Source: Pseudomonadaceae bacterium UBA836
GTDB lineage: Bacteria > Pseudomonadota > Gammaproteobacteria > Pseudomonadales > Pseudomonadaceae
Direction of reading: 5' to 3'
NCBI GenBank assembly: GCA_002296055.1
Contig: DBHE01000247.1
Location: 1 to 19,100 of the forward strand
Length of the DNA stretch: 19,100 nt
In this document: positions 1-8,303 of the stretch, one piece after another
Layout of the letters: each line of letters opens with the position of its first letter
Position numbering within the stretch: the stretch's first letter is position 1
Program-made: the position numbers and the translations under genes
Notes under the pieces: model-generated
What the model was told of the DNA's origin: nothing
Database searches by the model: none
The model's input: the letters and a program-made list of their open reading frames with translations, nothing else

Positions 1-231
1 TGCACTCAGCTTCTGCAACCGCCCGGCCTTCAGATTCGGGTTGATCTCATGGTTGCCCTTGAAGCCAAGGCGCGAGGAGTTGCTGGAAAGGTTGGTTTCA
101 GAGTAGTCGGCGCCGTCATCGAGGAAATCCACCGAAACATGTGCACGGCCATAGACGGTCACATCTGCCATTGCCACAGCGGGTACCGCCAGAGCGGCAC
201 CAACAGCAACCGCAATCAACTTCATCTTCAT
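1..231 (-). CDS. Outer-membrane general porin, N-terminal part (cut by window edge)
   Basis: This is a partial gene whose remaining coding sequence lies outside the window. The visible ~77 residues begin MKMKLIAVAVGAALAVPAVA, a typical Sec signal peptide with two lysines, a hydrophobic core and an AMA-D cleavage site. The mature protein starts DVTVYGRAHVSVD, the first beta strand of Gram-negative general porins (Porin_4 type), and continues with the family-typical SRLGFKG. A ribosome binding site (AAGGAG, complement of 240-245) sits about 8 bases upstream of the ATG at 231; a second in-frame ATG follows two codons later. The product would form a trimeric beta-barrel channel. The last dozen residues (LKAGRLQKLSA) look less like the family, but the fragment is too short to call a frameshift. 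The gene follows the phenol operon in the same direction, so an aromatic-uptake role is possible but unproven. Confidence 0.82.
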   Translation of the reverse strand, partial: MKMKLIAVAVGAALAVPAVAMADVTVYGRAHVSVDFLDDGADYSETNLSSNSSRLGFKGNHEINPNLKAGRLQKLSA

Positions 232-760
232 CGAAAAGCTCCTTCGTTTTATGAAACGCCGTCATTGCCTGCGGCATGACATCGTCTGTTTGGACGGAGG
301 CAATTATGGAAATCCGATATGACAGAAGGCTTGCTGCTCCATGACATTTTCGAGTCAATGGAACTTTTTCAAAAACAAGCAATTGCGTTATGTAACGGCT
401 TCTGTGAGAGGGCTTCGAAGCGACTGTCGAAGGGTGCAGGCGTGCTTCGCCGGCGAAGTCACCAAACAGTTCTGCGGCAATCTGGTCCAGCGGTGAGCTG
501 GCGCAGCGCTGCACCGATGCGCAAACGCCTCGGCTCGAAAGCCATTCGGCCAGAGCTGACAAACGCTCGCCATCTGTGCCGCTGCCGATCAGTTGCAGCC
601 TGTCATCCTGATCGGCAATCGTGATAAACAGCACCGCCTCCGGCGTTGCACCGGAGGCGAGCAACCGGGCCATCAAAGGCCCCCTGCCCGGATCTGCCTG
701 CCGTTCTTCCCGGCAGGACAGAAACAGTACGGGCAGGGGCGGTCTTTGCGCTGACGCCAC
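116..760 (-). CDS. Unrecognised reading frame following dmpI
   Basis: I do not recognise this protein. It would start at a GTG (758-760) overlapping the dmpI stop (TAGTG), the usual arrangement for translational coupling. The first ~110 residues look like real protein with codon use like the neighbours: VLFLSCREERQADPGRGPL, then LFITIADQDDRLQLIGSG and LAEWLSSRGV. After about position 430 the frame reads like untranslated DNA (low-complexity, cysteine-rich) and it overlaps the porin gene by 116 bases in another frame. Either the gene is frameshifted or degraded near its 3' end, or the frame is spurious. One alternative minus-strand frame offers a possible continuation (FDSRFEALSQ, around 390-430). 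A strong hairpin (635-659) lies inside it. No signal peptide, membrane segment or known motif is visible. Treat as a hypothetical, possibly broken gene. Confidence 0.33.
   Translation of the reverse strand: MASAQRPPLPVLFLSCREERQADPGRGPLMARLLASGATPEAVLFITIADQDDRLQLIGSGTDGERLSALAEWLSSRGVCASVQRCASSPLDQIAAELFGDFAGEARLHPSTVASKPSHRSRYITQLLVFEKVPLTRKCHGAASLLSYRISIIASVQTDDVMPQAMTAFHKTKELFDEDEVDCGCCWCRSGGTRCGNGRCDRLWPCTCFGGFPR
635..659 (-). repeat. 9-bp inverted repeat downstream of dmpI
   Basis: Perfect arms CGCCTCCGG and CCGGAGGCG are separated by 7 bases. In the operon transcript this is a very stable GC hairpin about 100 bases after the dmpI stop. No T-run follows, so it is not a classical intrinsic terminator. 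It could protect the 3' end of the operon mRNA or slow the polymerase. It also lies inside the doubtful reading frame after dmpI. Confidence 0.5.
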
Positions 761-951
761 TAGCGACGCACCTTGCTGGCCGGTTCGCCACCAATGCCGA
801 AGTGTGTCTTGGGCATTTCGCTGATGATCACCCGAACGCTCGGCAGGGGCGCATCCAGTGCCCGGACAATGGCCTCGCTCACTTCGCGAATCAGCGCTTC
901 CTTTTGCTCGTCGCTACGACCTTCCAGCATATGAATCTGTGCAATCGGCAT
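760..951 (-). CDS. dmpI: 4-oxalocrotonate tautomerase
   Basis: This cytoplasmic enzyme interconverts the enol and keto forms of 4-oxalocrotonate (2-hydroxymuconate) in the oxidative branch of catechol meta-cleavage, feeding the DmpH decarboxylase. The protein has 63 codons. After removal of the initiator Met it is 62 residues, the normal size, and begins with the catalytic Pro1 ([11 protein letters not shown]). The other key residues are in register: Arg11, Arg39 and Phe50. The family forms a hexamer of such small subunits. The start is at the ATG at 951, with AAGGAG 8 bases upstream; the dmpH stop lies 10 bases before it. It is the last recognised gene of the operon, and its stop overlaps a possible GTG start of the next frame. 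Confidence 0.97.
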   Translation of the reverse strand: MPIAQIHMLEGRSDEQKEALIREVSEAIVRALDAPLPSVRVIISEMPKTHFGIGGEPASKVRR

Positions 952-961
952 GGCATGCTCC

Positions 962-1765
962 TTAAATGAATCGGCAGGTGACGCTACCCAGCCCCTGGTA
1001 GCGCACGCTGATATTGTCGCCCGCTTCGACGGTAATGGCCGCGGTGATGCCGCCGGTCATGATGAAGCTACCGGCCGGGATGTGTTCGCCACGCTCAGCC
1101 AGCAAATTGGCCAGCATGGCGACACTCGACGCCGGGTGGCCGAGGACCGCGGCGCCAGCACCAACATCAACCACTTCGCCGTTCTTCTCCACCACTACAC
1201 CGAAGTTTTTCAGGTCAACGTCTTCGACATTGGCCATCATGCCACCTGTGATAAAGCGCGTTGACGAGGCGTTGTCGGCCACCACGCTGATCAGATCGAA
1301 CTTGAAGTTCTCGTAGCGCGAGTCAATCACCTCGACCGTCGGCACCACATAATCGGTCGCTGCGAGTACATCGCCGATGTGGCAGCCCGGGCCCTTGAGC
1401 GGCGCCTTGGTCACAAAGGAAATTTCCGCCTCGATCTTCGGGTGGATCAGCTCGCTGGTGTCCACCACGCCACCGTCGGGCACACTGAAATAGTCGGCCA
1501 GGAAGCCGTAGATCGGGGTTTCCACGCCCATCTGCGCCATTTTTGCCCAGGAGGTCAGGCCCATCTTCAGGCCGACGACCTTGTTGCCGCGAGCCTCCTT
1601 GCGCCGGCGGATTTCCCACTGGATATCGTAGGCATCGGCGAAGGTCATCTGCGGGTAGTCGTTGGTGATCTTGTGGATGTCGTGCGCCTGCAGCTCGGCG
1701 TTCTCGATATGTTCGGCCAGTGCCAGTACCTGCTCGGGCGTCAGGGTGCGTTTCTGCTCTTTCAT
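962..1765 (-). CDS. dmpH: 4-oxalocrotonate decarboxylase
   Basis: It decarboxylates 2-oxo-3-hexenedioate to 2-hydroxypenta-2,4-dienoate, the step where the oxidative branch rejoins the hydrolytic one. The protein is 267 residues, about the family length, and belongs to the fumarylacetoacetate-hydrolase-like group shared with DmpE. The metal-binding motif KIEAEISF carries Glu112 and Glu114, and [10 protein letters not shown] and [11 protein letters not shown] are further family blocks. It is distinguished from the related hydratase DmpE by its position next to the tautomerase and by its N-terminal region; the two families are similar enough that this rests partly on gene order. In this family DmpH forms a complex with DmpE. 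Its ATG overlaps the dmpG stop (ATGA), so translation is probably coupled. CAGGAG lies 10 bases upstream. Confidence 0.94.
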   Translation of the reverse strand: MKEQKRTLTPEQVLALAEHIENAELQAHDIHKITNDYPQMTFADAYDIQWEIRRRKEARGNKVVGLKMGLTSWAKMAQMGVETPIYGFLADYFSVPDGGVVDTSELIHPKIEAEISFVTKAPLKGPGCHIGDVLAATDYVVPTVEVIDSRYENFKFDLISVVADNASSTRFITGGMMANVEDVDLKNFGVVVEKNGEVVDVGAGAAVLGHPASSVAMLANLLAERGEHIPAGSFIMTGGITAAITVEAGDNISVRYQGLGSVTCRFI

Positions 1766-2796
1766 GCCGACTGCTCCTGTTTTTTCAGCAGATCCAGTGC
1801 TACATCCACGATCATGTCTTCCTGGCCGCCGACCATGCGGCGCTTGCCCAGCTCGACCAGGATGTCGACCGTTTTCAGGCCGTATTTCTGCGCCGCCACC
1901 TCGGAGTGACGCAGGAAGCTGGAGTAGACGCCGGCATAGCCCAGCGCCAGGGTTTCGCGGTCAACCCGCACCGGGCGATCCTGCAGCGGGCGGACGATGT
2001 CATCGGCGGCGTCCATCAGGGTGTAGAGGTCGGTACCGTGCTCCCAGCCGAGCCGTTCGGCGGCGGCGATGAACACTTCCAGCGGCGCGTTGCCGGCGCC
2101 GGCGCCCATGCCGGCCAGGCTGGCGTCGATGCGGTCACAGCCCTCTTCCACCGCGGCAATCGAGTTGGCGACCCCGAGGCTCAGGTTGTGGTGGGCGTGC
2201 ATGCCGGTCTGGGTTTCCGGCTTGAGTACATCCTTCAGAGCGCGGAAGCGGTCACGGATATCCTGCATGCCCATGGCGCCGCCGGAGTCGACCACATACA
2301 GGCAGGTGGCACCGTAGTCCTCCATCAGCTTGGCCTGCTGCGCCAGGCCCTGCGGGGTCTGCATGTGGCTCATCATCAGAAAGCCGACGGTATCCATACC
2401 CAGCTTGCGGGCATGCTCAATGTGCTGTCTGGAGACATCGGCTTCGGTACAGTGCGTGGCCACCCGCACGATGCGTGCCCCGGCGCTGTAGGCGTTGTCC
2501 AGGTCATGGGTAGTACCGATGCCGGGCAGCAACAGGGTGGCGATTTGCGAGTGGGTGATCACTTCGGCCACCGCCTCGATCCATTCCAGGTCGGTGTGGG
2601 CACCAAAGCCGTAGTTGAAGCTGGAGCCCTGCAGGCCGTCACCGTGGGCCACTTCGATGGAGTCGACCTTAGCCTTGTCCAGTGCGCGGGCGATGTCCTG
2701 CACATTCTTGATCGAATACTGGTGGCGAATCGCATGGCTGCCGTCACGCAGGGTGACGTCGGAGATATAGAGTTTCTTGCCGGGATTGAATGTCAT
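1762..2796 (-). CDS. dmpG: 4-hydroxy-2-oxovalerate aldolase
   Basis: It cleaves 4-hydroxy-2-oxovalerate to pyruvate and acetaldehyde. The family is a HMGL-like TIM barrel that binds a divalent metal and forms a complex with DmpF, channelling the toxic acetaldehyde. The protein is 344 residues, the standard length. The N-terminal active-site block [13 protein letters not shown] holds Arg17, Asp18 and His21. The metal ligands His200 and His202 are in [11 protein letters not shown], and GGAMGMQDI is a further family motif. The start at 2796 follows the dmpF stop by 10 bases, with TGAGGA overlapping that stop as ribosome binding site. The end overlaps the dmpH start by 4 bases. Confidence 0.97.
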   Translation of the reverse strand: MTFNPGKKLYISDVTLRDGSHAIRHQYSIKNVQDIARALDKAKVDSIEVAHGDGLQGSSFNYGFGAHTDLEWIEAVAEVITHSQIATLLLPGIGTTHDLDNAYSAGARIVRVATHCTEADVSRQHIEHARKLGMDTVGFLMMSHMQTPQGLAQQAKLMEDYGATCLYVVDSGGAMGMQDIRDRFRALKDVLKPETQTGMHAHHNLSLGVANSIAAVEEGCDRIDASLAGMGAGAGNAPLEVFIAAAERLGWEHGTDLYTLMDAADDIVRPLQDRPVRVDRETLALGYAGVYSSFLRHSEVAAQKYGLKTVDILVELGKRRMVGGQEDMIVDVALDLLKKQEQSA

Positions 2797-2806
2797 GATC
2801 GTGTCC

Positions 2807-3745
2807 TCAGGCCAGGTTCATCGACTGCGCCATGCGCTCGGCGGTCGCCAGCGCCGCAGAGGTCATGATGTCGAGGTTTCCGGCGTAGGCCGGCAGGTAA
2901 TGGGCGGCACCTTCGACTTCCAGAAAGATCGAGGTTTTCAGCCCGCTCAAGTGGCCAAGGCCCGGTACGTTCAGCGGCTGATCCGGCGGGATCACGTCGA
3001 ATTGCACCTTTTGCTTGAGGCGGTAACCCGGCACGTAGCTGTTGACCGCCTGCACCATTTCCTCGACCGAGGCTTCAACGGCGGCCTGATCGGCCAGTTC
3101 GCTGAGCACATAGACGGTATCGCGCATAATCAGCGGCGGCTCGGCCGGGTTCATGATGATGATCGCCTTGCCACGACGGGCACCGCCGATCACTTCAATC
3201 GCCTTGGAGGTGGTCTCGGTGAATTCATCGATGTTGGCGCGGGTACCCGGGCCGGCGGACTTCGAGGAAATCGACGCAACGATTTCGCCGTAGTGCACCT
3301 TGGCCACACGCGAGACCGCGGCCACCATCGGGATGGTCGCCTGACCGCCACAGGTCACCATGTTGACGTTGGTCTCGTTGATGTTCTGCTCCAGGTTCAC
3401 GACCGGCACGCAGTAGGGGCCGATGGCCGCCGGGGTCAGATCGATAATGCGCAGGCCCGGCTTGTGACCGCGCAGCAGCACTTCGTTGTGCCTGTGGGCA
3501 CCGGCCGAAGTGGCATCAAAGATAAAGTCGATGTCGGCAAATTCCGGCATCTTGACCAGCCCATCCACCCCTTCGTGGGTGGTGGCCACGCCCATGCGCG
3601 CAGCACGCGCCAGGCCATCGGATTCGGGGTCGATACCCACCATGGCACCCATGGCGATATGCTGACTGTTACGCAAAATCTTGATCATCAGGTCGGTGCC
3701 GATGTTGCCCGAGCCGATGATCGCGGCTTTCAGTTTTTTGCTCAT
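2807..3745 (-). CDS. dmpF: Acetaldehyde dehydrogenase (acylating)
   Basis: It oxidises acetaldehyde with NAD+ and coenzyme A to acetyl-CoA, the last step of the pathway, using acetaldehyde channelled from DmpG. From the ATG at 3745 the protein is 312 residues, exactly the known length. The Rossmann motif [14 protein letters not shown] is at residues 7-20. The catalytic Cys132 lies in [13 protein letters not shown], and the IIMNPAEPP block is present. The frame is open for a further 75 codons upstream, but that part reads as non-coding and overlaps dmpE. The start at 3745 has GGGAAAGGA just upstream and matches the family N-terminus [12 protein letters not shown] 64-base gap separates it from dmpE, one of the wider gaps in the operon. 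Confidence 0.97.
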   Translation of the reverse strand: MSKKLKAAIIGSGNIGTDLMIKILRNSQHIAMGAMVGIDPESDGLARAARMGVATTHEGVDGLVKMPEFADIDFIFDATSAGAHRHNEVLLRGHKPGLRIIDLTPAAIGPYCVPVVNLEQNINETNVNMVTCGGQATIPMVAAVSRVAKVHYGEIVASISSKSAGPGTRANIDEFTETTSKAIEVIGGARRGKAIIIMNPAEPPLIMRDTVYVLSELADQAAVEASVEEMVQAVNSYVPGYRLKQKVQFDVIPPDQPLNVPGLGHLSGLKTSIFLEVEGAAHYLPAYAGNLDIMTSAALATAERMAQSMNLA

Positions 3746-3809
3746 TGTCCTTTCCCTCTCTGGGAATAATCCGCTGTACAGGCGTGATCGCAGGGCCACG
3801 CCCGTCGAG

Positions 3810-4595
3810 TCACACGAAACGCACGCTGGCCGTACCCATACCGCCAATGCTGACCTGCATGAAGTCGCCGGTCTTGACCGGCTCAAGCGGCACCAGCGAG
3901 CCGGACAGGATGACCTCGCCGGCCTTAAGGGAAATGCCGAAGCGGCCCAGGGTGTTGGCCAGCCAGGCAACGCAGTTGACTGGTGAGCCCAGCGCTGCGG
4001 CGCCTGCGCCGGTGCTGATGATCTGGCCGTTCTTTTCCACCACCATGCCGCAGGTCACCAGATCGACCTTGCGCGGCGATACCGCCTGATCACCCAGCAC
4101 GAACAGCCCGCAGGAGGCGTTGTCGGCGACCGTGTCCTGAATCGCGATCTTCCAGTCCTGGATACGCGAATCGACGATCTCGAAGCACGGCATCACGCAT
4201 TCGGTTGCCGCCAGCACATCGGCGTTGGTGACCCCGGGGCCGGTCAGGTCGCGCTTGAGAATGAAGGCAATCTCGCCTTCGGCGCGCGGCTGCATCAACT
4301 TCTCGCTGATCGGCATGGCTTCACCGCTGTTGTAGACCATGGCGTCGGTCAGGTAGCCGAAATCGGGCTGGTGCACATTGAGCATGTTCTGCACGGCCTT
4401 GCTGGTGACGCCGATCTTCTTGCCGATCACCCGCTCACCGGCGTCCAGTCGGTTCTGCAGCATGCGCAGCGAGATGTGATAGGCATCGTCGATGCTGATA
4501 TCAAAGCCACGGCTGGTCAGCGGGCTGACCGCCTCGCGCTTGAGCATTGCCTGGTACAGCTCGTCGCCAAGCTGGTTGATCTGAGTCTGATCCAT
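3810..4595 (-). CDS. dmpE: 2-hydroxypenta-2,4-dienoate (2-oxopent-4-enoate) hydratase
   Basis: It adds water to 2-hydroxypenta-2,4-dienoate to give 4-hydroxy-2-oxovalerate, the substrate of DmpG. From the ATG at 4595 the product has 261 residues, the standard length. The metal-binding Glu106 and Glu108 are in [10 protein letters not shown], and [14 protein letters not shown] and [11 protein letters not shown] are family blocks. The frame stays open upstream into dmpD, but [10 protein letters not shown] is the normal N-terminus, CAGGAG lies 10 bases before it, and only 2 bases separate it from the dmpD stop. It is homologous to DmpH nearby, and the two proteins form a complex in this pathway. 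Confidence 0.96.
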   Translation of the reverse strand: MDQTQINQLGDELYQAMLKREAVSPLTSRGFDISIDDAYHISLRMLQNRLDAGERVIGKKIGVTSKAVQNMLNVHQPDFGYLTDAMVYNSGEAMPISEKLMQPRAEGEIAFILKRDLTGPGVTNADVLAATECVMPCFEIVDSRIQDWKIAIQDTVADNASCGLFVLGDQAVSPRKVDLVTCGMVVEKNGQIISTGAGAAALGSPVNCVAWLANTLGRFGISLKAGEVILSGSLVPLEPVKTGDFMQVSIGGMGTASVRFV

Positions 4596-4597
4596 GA

Positions 4598-5452
4598 TCA
4601 GTTCGCTCCTGAAGCGCTGTCGGCTTCGTTGAGAAAATCTTCTACCAGCCGCGCAAAGCGACCGGCATGTTCGATCTGGGTCCAGTGGCCGCAATGGCCA
4701 TAGACATGCAACTGGGCATTGGGAATAAGCTGCGCCAGCTGCAGTGAGGCCTGCAACGGGATGACCTGATCCTCGCGCCCGTGGATAACCAGCGTCTCGT
4801 GTTGCACGGCGCGGATATCCGCCTCGTTGCTGGCAAGGCCGTCGACCCAGCGCTGACGTGGCGCCGGGAACATCTGCGCAAAGGATTCCTGGAACCCGGG
4901 GCGGATACTGGCCTGGTAACGCAGCTCGGCCAGTTCGTCGGTGACCAGCGCGCGGTCGTAGGCAAAGGTATCCATAAGGCTGCGCATGGTCTGGAAGGAC
5001 GGCTCATAGCCCCAGACCCGATCCAGCCCGTCGGTAATCGGGAAGCTCACGCCAACGCTACCCATCAGCACCAGCCGGCGCACTCGCTGCGGATAGCGAA
5101 TGGCGAGCGCCAGCGCGATACCGCCGCCAAAAGAGTTGCCCACCAGATCAGCCTGTTCGATGCCCAGTGCATCGAGCACGCCGATGGCATGCTCGACCCA
5201 GACATCGCGCTGATAATCCGGGTTGGCCGGGCGCTCGCTGTAACCGAAGCCCAGCATGTCGGGGGCAATGACCCGGCGCTGTTTGGCCAGCTCGGGCATC
5301 ACCAGACGCCAGTTGGCCCAGGCGGTGACGCCCGGCCCGGAGCCGTGAATCAGCATCAGCGGGAAGCCTTTGCCATGCTCATGCACATTGGTCTGGTAAC
5401 CGCCAGCGATGATGCTGCGGCCCAACTCGGGACTCTCTACTGTCACATTCAT
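4598..5452 (-). CDS. dmpD: 2-hydroxymuconic semialdehyde hydrolase
   Basis: This alpha/beta-hydrolase cleaves the carbon-carbon bond of the catechol ring-fission product, releasing formate (or acetate from 3-methylcatechol) and 2-hydroxypentadienoate. It is the hydrolytic branch, needed for ketones from ortho-methylated phenols. From the ATG at 5452 it has 284 residues. The oxyanion-hole region is LIHGSGPGVTAW (35-46). The nucleophile is Ser107 in GNSFGG, the acid Asp228 in GREDQVIP and the base His256 in GHCGHWTQIE, a full triad. A GTG two codons upstream (5458) would also fit, but the GAGGTG that includes it is better read as the ribosome binding site; it overlaps the dmpC stop. Confidence 0.96.
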   Translation of the reverse strand: MNVTVESPELGRSIIAGGYQTNVHEHGKGFPLMLIHGSGPGVTAWANWRLVMPELAKQRRVIAPDMLGFGYSERPANPDYQRDVWVEHAIGVLDALGIEQADLVGNSFGGGIALALAIRYPQRVRRLVLMGSVGVSFPITDGLDRVWGYEPSFQTMRSLMDTFAYDRALVTDELAELRYQASIRPGFQESFAQMFPAPRQRWVDGLASNEADIRAVQHETLVIHGREDQVIPLQASLQLAQLIPNAQLHVYGHCGHWTQIEHAGRFARLVEDFLNEADSASGAN

Positions 5453-5459
5453 AAGCACC

Positions 5460-6920
5460 TCACAGCTTCACGCAGATGTTTTTCATTTCGGTGTAGAACT
5501 CGAGCGAATGCACCCCGCCCTCACGCCCGATGCCCGACTGTTTGCTGCCACCAAAGGCGGTACGCAGATCGCGCAGGAACCAGCTGTTGACCCAGATGAT
5601 GCCGGCCTCCAGCTGACCGGCGACCCGGTGCGCGCGGGTGACGTTTTCGGTCCAGACGGCCGAGGCCAGGCCGTAGGGCAGGCTGTTGGCCAGAGCCACG
5701 GCTTCTTCTTCGCTGTCAAACGGGCGGATATGGCAACAGGGGCCGAAGATCTCTTCGGTTACCACGGCCGAGTCATCCTTCAGGTCGGTCCAAATAGTCG
5801 GCTGCACCCAGGCGCCGTGGGCCAGCTCTGCCGGCATGTCCGGCACACCGCCGCCGGTAATCACGGTGGCCCCGTCCTCAACGGCTTTCTGGTAGTAGGA
5901 CAGCACCTTCTCACGGTGCTTAAGGCTGATCAGCGGACCAAAATTGCTGGTGGCATCGTCCGGCGGGCCTAGCACCAGCTGCTCGGCACCGGCTTTCAGG
6001 CGCGCGACAAACTCGTCGAAGATCGGCCGCTGAACGTAGACACGCTCGGTGCCCAGACACACCTGACCGCAGTTGGCAAAGGCCGAGCGCAGCGTGCCCT
6101 CGATCGCCTTGTCCATATCGCAGTCGGCAAACACGATGCCGGCATTCTTGCCACCCAGCTCAAGGGACACCTGACGCACGCCGTTGGCGGCTGCCTTCAT
6201 GATGGTTTCGCCGGTGCCGGTCTCGCCGGTGAAGGTGTAGGCGTCCACATCCGGATGCTCGGTCAAGAAGGCGCCGGCCGAGTTGCCACCAAAACCGTGG
6301 ACCACGTTGTAGACCCCATCGGGCACCCCGGCCTGCTGCATAACCTCGCCCAGCAGCGCAGTGGTGGTCGGCGTTTCCTCGGAGGGTTTGACCACCACGG
6401 TATTACCGCAGGCCAATGCCGGGCCGACCTTCCAGGTCATCAGCAGCAGCGGCAGGTTCCAAGGACTGATCACACCGATCACGCCCTTGGGCCGGCGAAC
6501 CGCGTAGTTGAGCGCACCAGCACCGTCCGGCGTTGCCATCTCGAATGCCTCGGCGGCAACATTCTTGATCAGGTCGGCGAATACCTTGAAGTTGGCGGCG
6601 CCACGCGGAATGTCGATATGGCTGGCCAACGAACGCGGCTTGCCGGTGTCCAGACATTCGGCTTCGAGGAACTCATCAAAGCGCGCGGTGATGCCATCGG
6701 CAACCCGGTGCAGGATGGCCGTGCGCTCCTCGACCGACATCTTTCCCCAAGGCCCTTTCAGCGCCGCCCGCGCTGCGCGCACGGCGGCATCAACTTCCTC
6801 GCGCCCGGCTTCGTGCACCTTGCTGAGCACACTGCCGTTGGCCGGGTTAATATTGTCGAACAGCCGACCGCTGGCCGAGCCGACGTACGCGCCGTTGATG
6901 TAATGCTTGATTTCTTTCAT
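5460..6920 (-). CDS. dmpC: 2-hydroxymuconic semialdehyde dehydrogenase
   Basis: It oxidises 2-hydroxymuconic semialdehyde with NAD+ to 2-hydroxymuconate, opening the oxidative branch used mainly for phenol and 4-methylphenol. The protein is 486 residues and belongs to the aldehyde dehydrogenase superfamily. Active-site residues in order are Asn155 (SPWNLPLL), Glu254 (LELGGKN) and the nucleophile Cys288 (NCGQVCLGTER). VVVKPSEETP and FTGETGTGETI form the NAD-binding side. The C-terminal GIGREGGVHSLEFYTE block is typical. The start ATG at 6920 has GGGAG 11 bases upstream; 31 bases separate it from dmpB. Both ring-fission branches are encoded here, so the strain should handle phenol and its methyl derivatives. 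Confidence 0.97.
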   Translation of the reverse strand: MKEIKHYINGAYVGSASGRLFDNINPANGSVLSKVHEAGREEVDAAVRAARAALKGPWGKMSVEERTAILHRVADGITARFDEFLEAECLDTGKPRSLASHIDIPRGAANFKVFADLIKNVAAEAFEMATPDGAGALNYAVRRPKGVIGVISPWNLPLLLMTWKVGPALACGNTVVVKPSEETPTTTALLGEVMQQAGVPDGVYNVVHGFGGNSAGAFLTEHPDVDAYTFTGETGTGETIMKAAANGVRQVSLELGGKNAGIVFADCDMDKAIEGTLRSAFANCGQVCLGTERVYVQRPIFDEFVARLKAGAEQLVLGPPDDATSNFGPLISLKHREKVLSYYQKAVEDGATVITGGGVPDMPAELAHGAWVQPTIWTDLKDDSAVVTEEIFGPCCHIRPFDSEEEAVALANSLPYGLASAVWTENVTRAHRVAGQLEAGIIWVNSWFLRDLRTAFGGSKQSGIGREGGVHSLEFYTEMKNICVKL

Positions 6921-6951
6921 GGCTAAACAGCTCCCGCCAAAATAGGTAAGG

Positions 6952-7875
6952 TCAGGTCAGTACGGTGAGAAAACGCTCATTGAGCTGACGGTCGTGGTAG
7001 AAAATCGCCTTGCCTAGGTCCGCAGCGGCCCAGGTAACCGGTTTGTGGTCCGGGTAGTTGTAGTCGCCACCGCAGAACACCTCATTACGGTTACCGGAGG
7101 GGTCGAAGAAATAGATGGTCTTGCCGTGGGTCAGACCGTGGCGGGTAGGGCCGATATCGATCGAGGTATCGGTCATGCTGATCAGGTCGGCGGCGCGCAG
7201 CACGTCCTCCCAGTTTTCCAGAAAGAAGGAAACATGGTGAAACTTGCCTTTCTCGGGGTGCATGATGAAAGCCACGTCATGCGCTTTGGTCGAGATGCTG
7301 AGGAACTGGGCGATGCGGTCGCCGTTCTCGTCCAGCACCTGCTCGGCCAGGTAAAACCCGAGCACATTGACGAACAGATCGTAGGTGGCCGCCAGCTCAT
7401 CGCCATACATCAGGCAGTGGTCGAAACGCACCGCGCGCATGCCCTTGAGGTCCATTGGCCAGGCCTCCGGGTTAACCTCGGTGACGCCCCACTTGCCGGT
7501 GTATTCCTTCTCGGCATAGAGCTCAAAGGCGTGCCCGCTGGGAGCGACAAAGCGGATGCGGCGGCCACAGCCGCGCAGCTCGCCGGCCGGAATATGCTCT
7601 ACTGGGCAGCCCCAGGCGAGCAGGTCCTGCTCCAGCTGCACCAGCGTTGCCTCGTCCACCACCTTGAAGCCCATGAAATCCATGCCGGGCTCATCGGACG
7701 GATTGAGCACCAGCGAGAATTTGTCGACCTCGGTCCAGGCTTTCAGGTAAATCCGGCCCTGTTCGTCGCGGTCGGTTTCAATCAGGCCGACCAGGTCGCG
7801 ATAGTGTTTCAGGGCGGCTTCGGCATCCAGTACCCGGATCTGCACGTGACCGGGACGCATCACACCTTTTCTCAT
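6952..7875 (-). CDS. dmpB: Catechol 2,3-dioxygenase
   Basis: This extradiol ring-cleavage enzyme opens catechol to the yellow 2-hydroxymuconic semialdehyde using Fe(II) and O2. With the ATG at 7875 the protein is 307 residues, the length of XylE/DmpB. Iron ligands fall at the textbook positions His153 (RFDHCLMYG), His214 (FHHVSF) and Glu265 (NRNEVFCGG). The second-sphere residues His199, His246 and Tyr255 are also present. A GTG one codon upstream is less likely than the ATG, which lies in TGATG overlapping the dmpQ stop, with GAGGTG at proper distance. The family is a homotetramer with two vicinal-oxygen-chelate modules per subunit. Confidence 0.98.
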   Translation of the reverse strand: MRKGVMRPGHVQIRVLDAEAALKHYRDLVGLIETDRDEQGRIYLKAWTEVDKFSLVLNPSDEPGMDFMGFKVVDEATLVQLEQDLLAWGCPVEHIPAGELRGCGRRIRFVAPSGHAFELYAEKEYTGKWGVTEVNPEAWPMDLKGMRAVRFDHCLMYGDELAATYDLFVNVLGFYLAEQVLDENGDRIAQFLSISTKAHDVAFIMHPEKGKFHHVSFFLENWEDVLRAADLISMTDTSIDIGPTRHGLTHGKTIYFFDPSGNRNEVFCGGDYNYPDHKPVTWAAADLGKAIFYHDRQLNERFLTVLT

Positions 7876-8204
7876 CACATCACCTCATTGGAATTGTTGT
7901 TGGTGCCTGCCAGCTCGGGTGCTGGCCGATATTCAAAGCTCAGGTCACTGCGCGGATAGACCCGACAGGCCAGTACCCGTCCGCAGCGGCGCGATGCCTC
8001 GTCTACGTGTTTTTTGCTCATGGGCCCGCAGCTGAACTCGCCGCTGATCACATGGACCTTGCACAGACCGCAGCCACCGCCGCGGCAGCCCACCGGAATG
8101 CAGCGCTTGCCGGCCAGCTCCATCGCCTTGAGCAGCGAGTTATCGCTTGCGCAGTTGAAGCGCAGGCCTCTGACCAGCTCGGTCATTTCGAATGTGTCAG
8201 TCAT
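7875..8204 (-). CDS. dmpQ: Plant-type [2Fe-2S] ferredoxin that reactivates catechol 2,3-dioxygenase
   Basis: DmpQ/XylT proteins reduce the iron of catechol 2,3-dioxygenase when it is oxidised by substituted catechols such as 4-methylcatechol. The product is 109 residues. Cluster cysteines show the plant-type pattern C40-x4-C45-x2-C48-x31-C80, within [12 protein letters not shown] and [11 protein letters not shown]. It directly precedes dmpB with a 1-base stop/start overlap, which fits its partner. The stretch 8205-8303 between it and dmpP has no gene and no clear hairpin; it is the largest gap inside the operon. The ribosome binding site is weak (GAGA). Confidence 0.95.
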   Translation of the reverse strand: MTDTFEMTELVRGLRFNCASDNSLLKAMELAGKRCIPVGCRGGGCGLCKVHVISGEFSCGPMSKKHVDEASRRCGRVLACRVYPRSDLSFEYRPAPELAGTNNNSNEVM

Positions 8205-8303
8205 CGTTGTTATTCTCGACTGCCGTTCGTTTGCTCACGCCAAGGCCCTGTCACCCGTCGCTGCGGCACTGCGCAACCGAGGGCTGGCCTTCGCGTCCAG
8301 GAT

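Noticed and set aside
261..280. Short imperfect inverted repeat (GTCAT..ATGAC) upstream of the porin
   Set aside because: Only eight base pairs with a bulge, in a region where several such weak stems occur; not enough to call an operator or terminator.
338..362. Bulged stem TCCATGAC / GTC-A-ATGGA followed by TTTTT on the plus strand
   Set aside because: It looks like an intrinsic terminator in the plus direction, but no plus-strand gene lies upstream, and on the minus strand (where the genes are) it has no T-run.
1720..2868. Long plus-strand open frame (382 codons) opposite dmpG
   Set aside because: It is antisense to an enzyme with intact active-site residues, and its His/Gly/Val/Asp-rich sequence is typical of the reverse of high-GC coding DNA. 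The same holds for the plus-strand frame 9867-10868 opposite dmpN and the minus-strand frames 16319-17497 and 17699-18799 opposite the transporter gene.
3746..3970. Upstream extension of the dmpF frame
   Set aside because: The extra 75 codons overlap dmpE, do not resemble the family, and the ATG at 3745 has a good ribosome binding site and gives the exact family length. The same reasoning removed the extensions of dmpE (to 4694) and dmpN (to 11393).
8205..8303. 99-base gap between dmpP and dmpQ as a possible internal promoter or small gene
   Set aside because: No -35/-10 or -24/-12 pattern, no ribosome-bound small frame and only a distant 6-bp repeat were seen.
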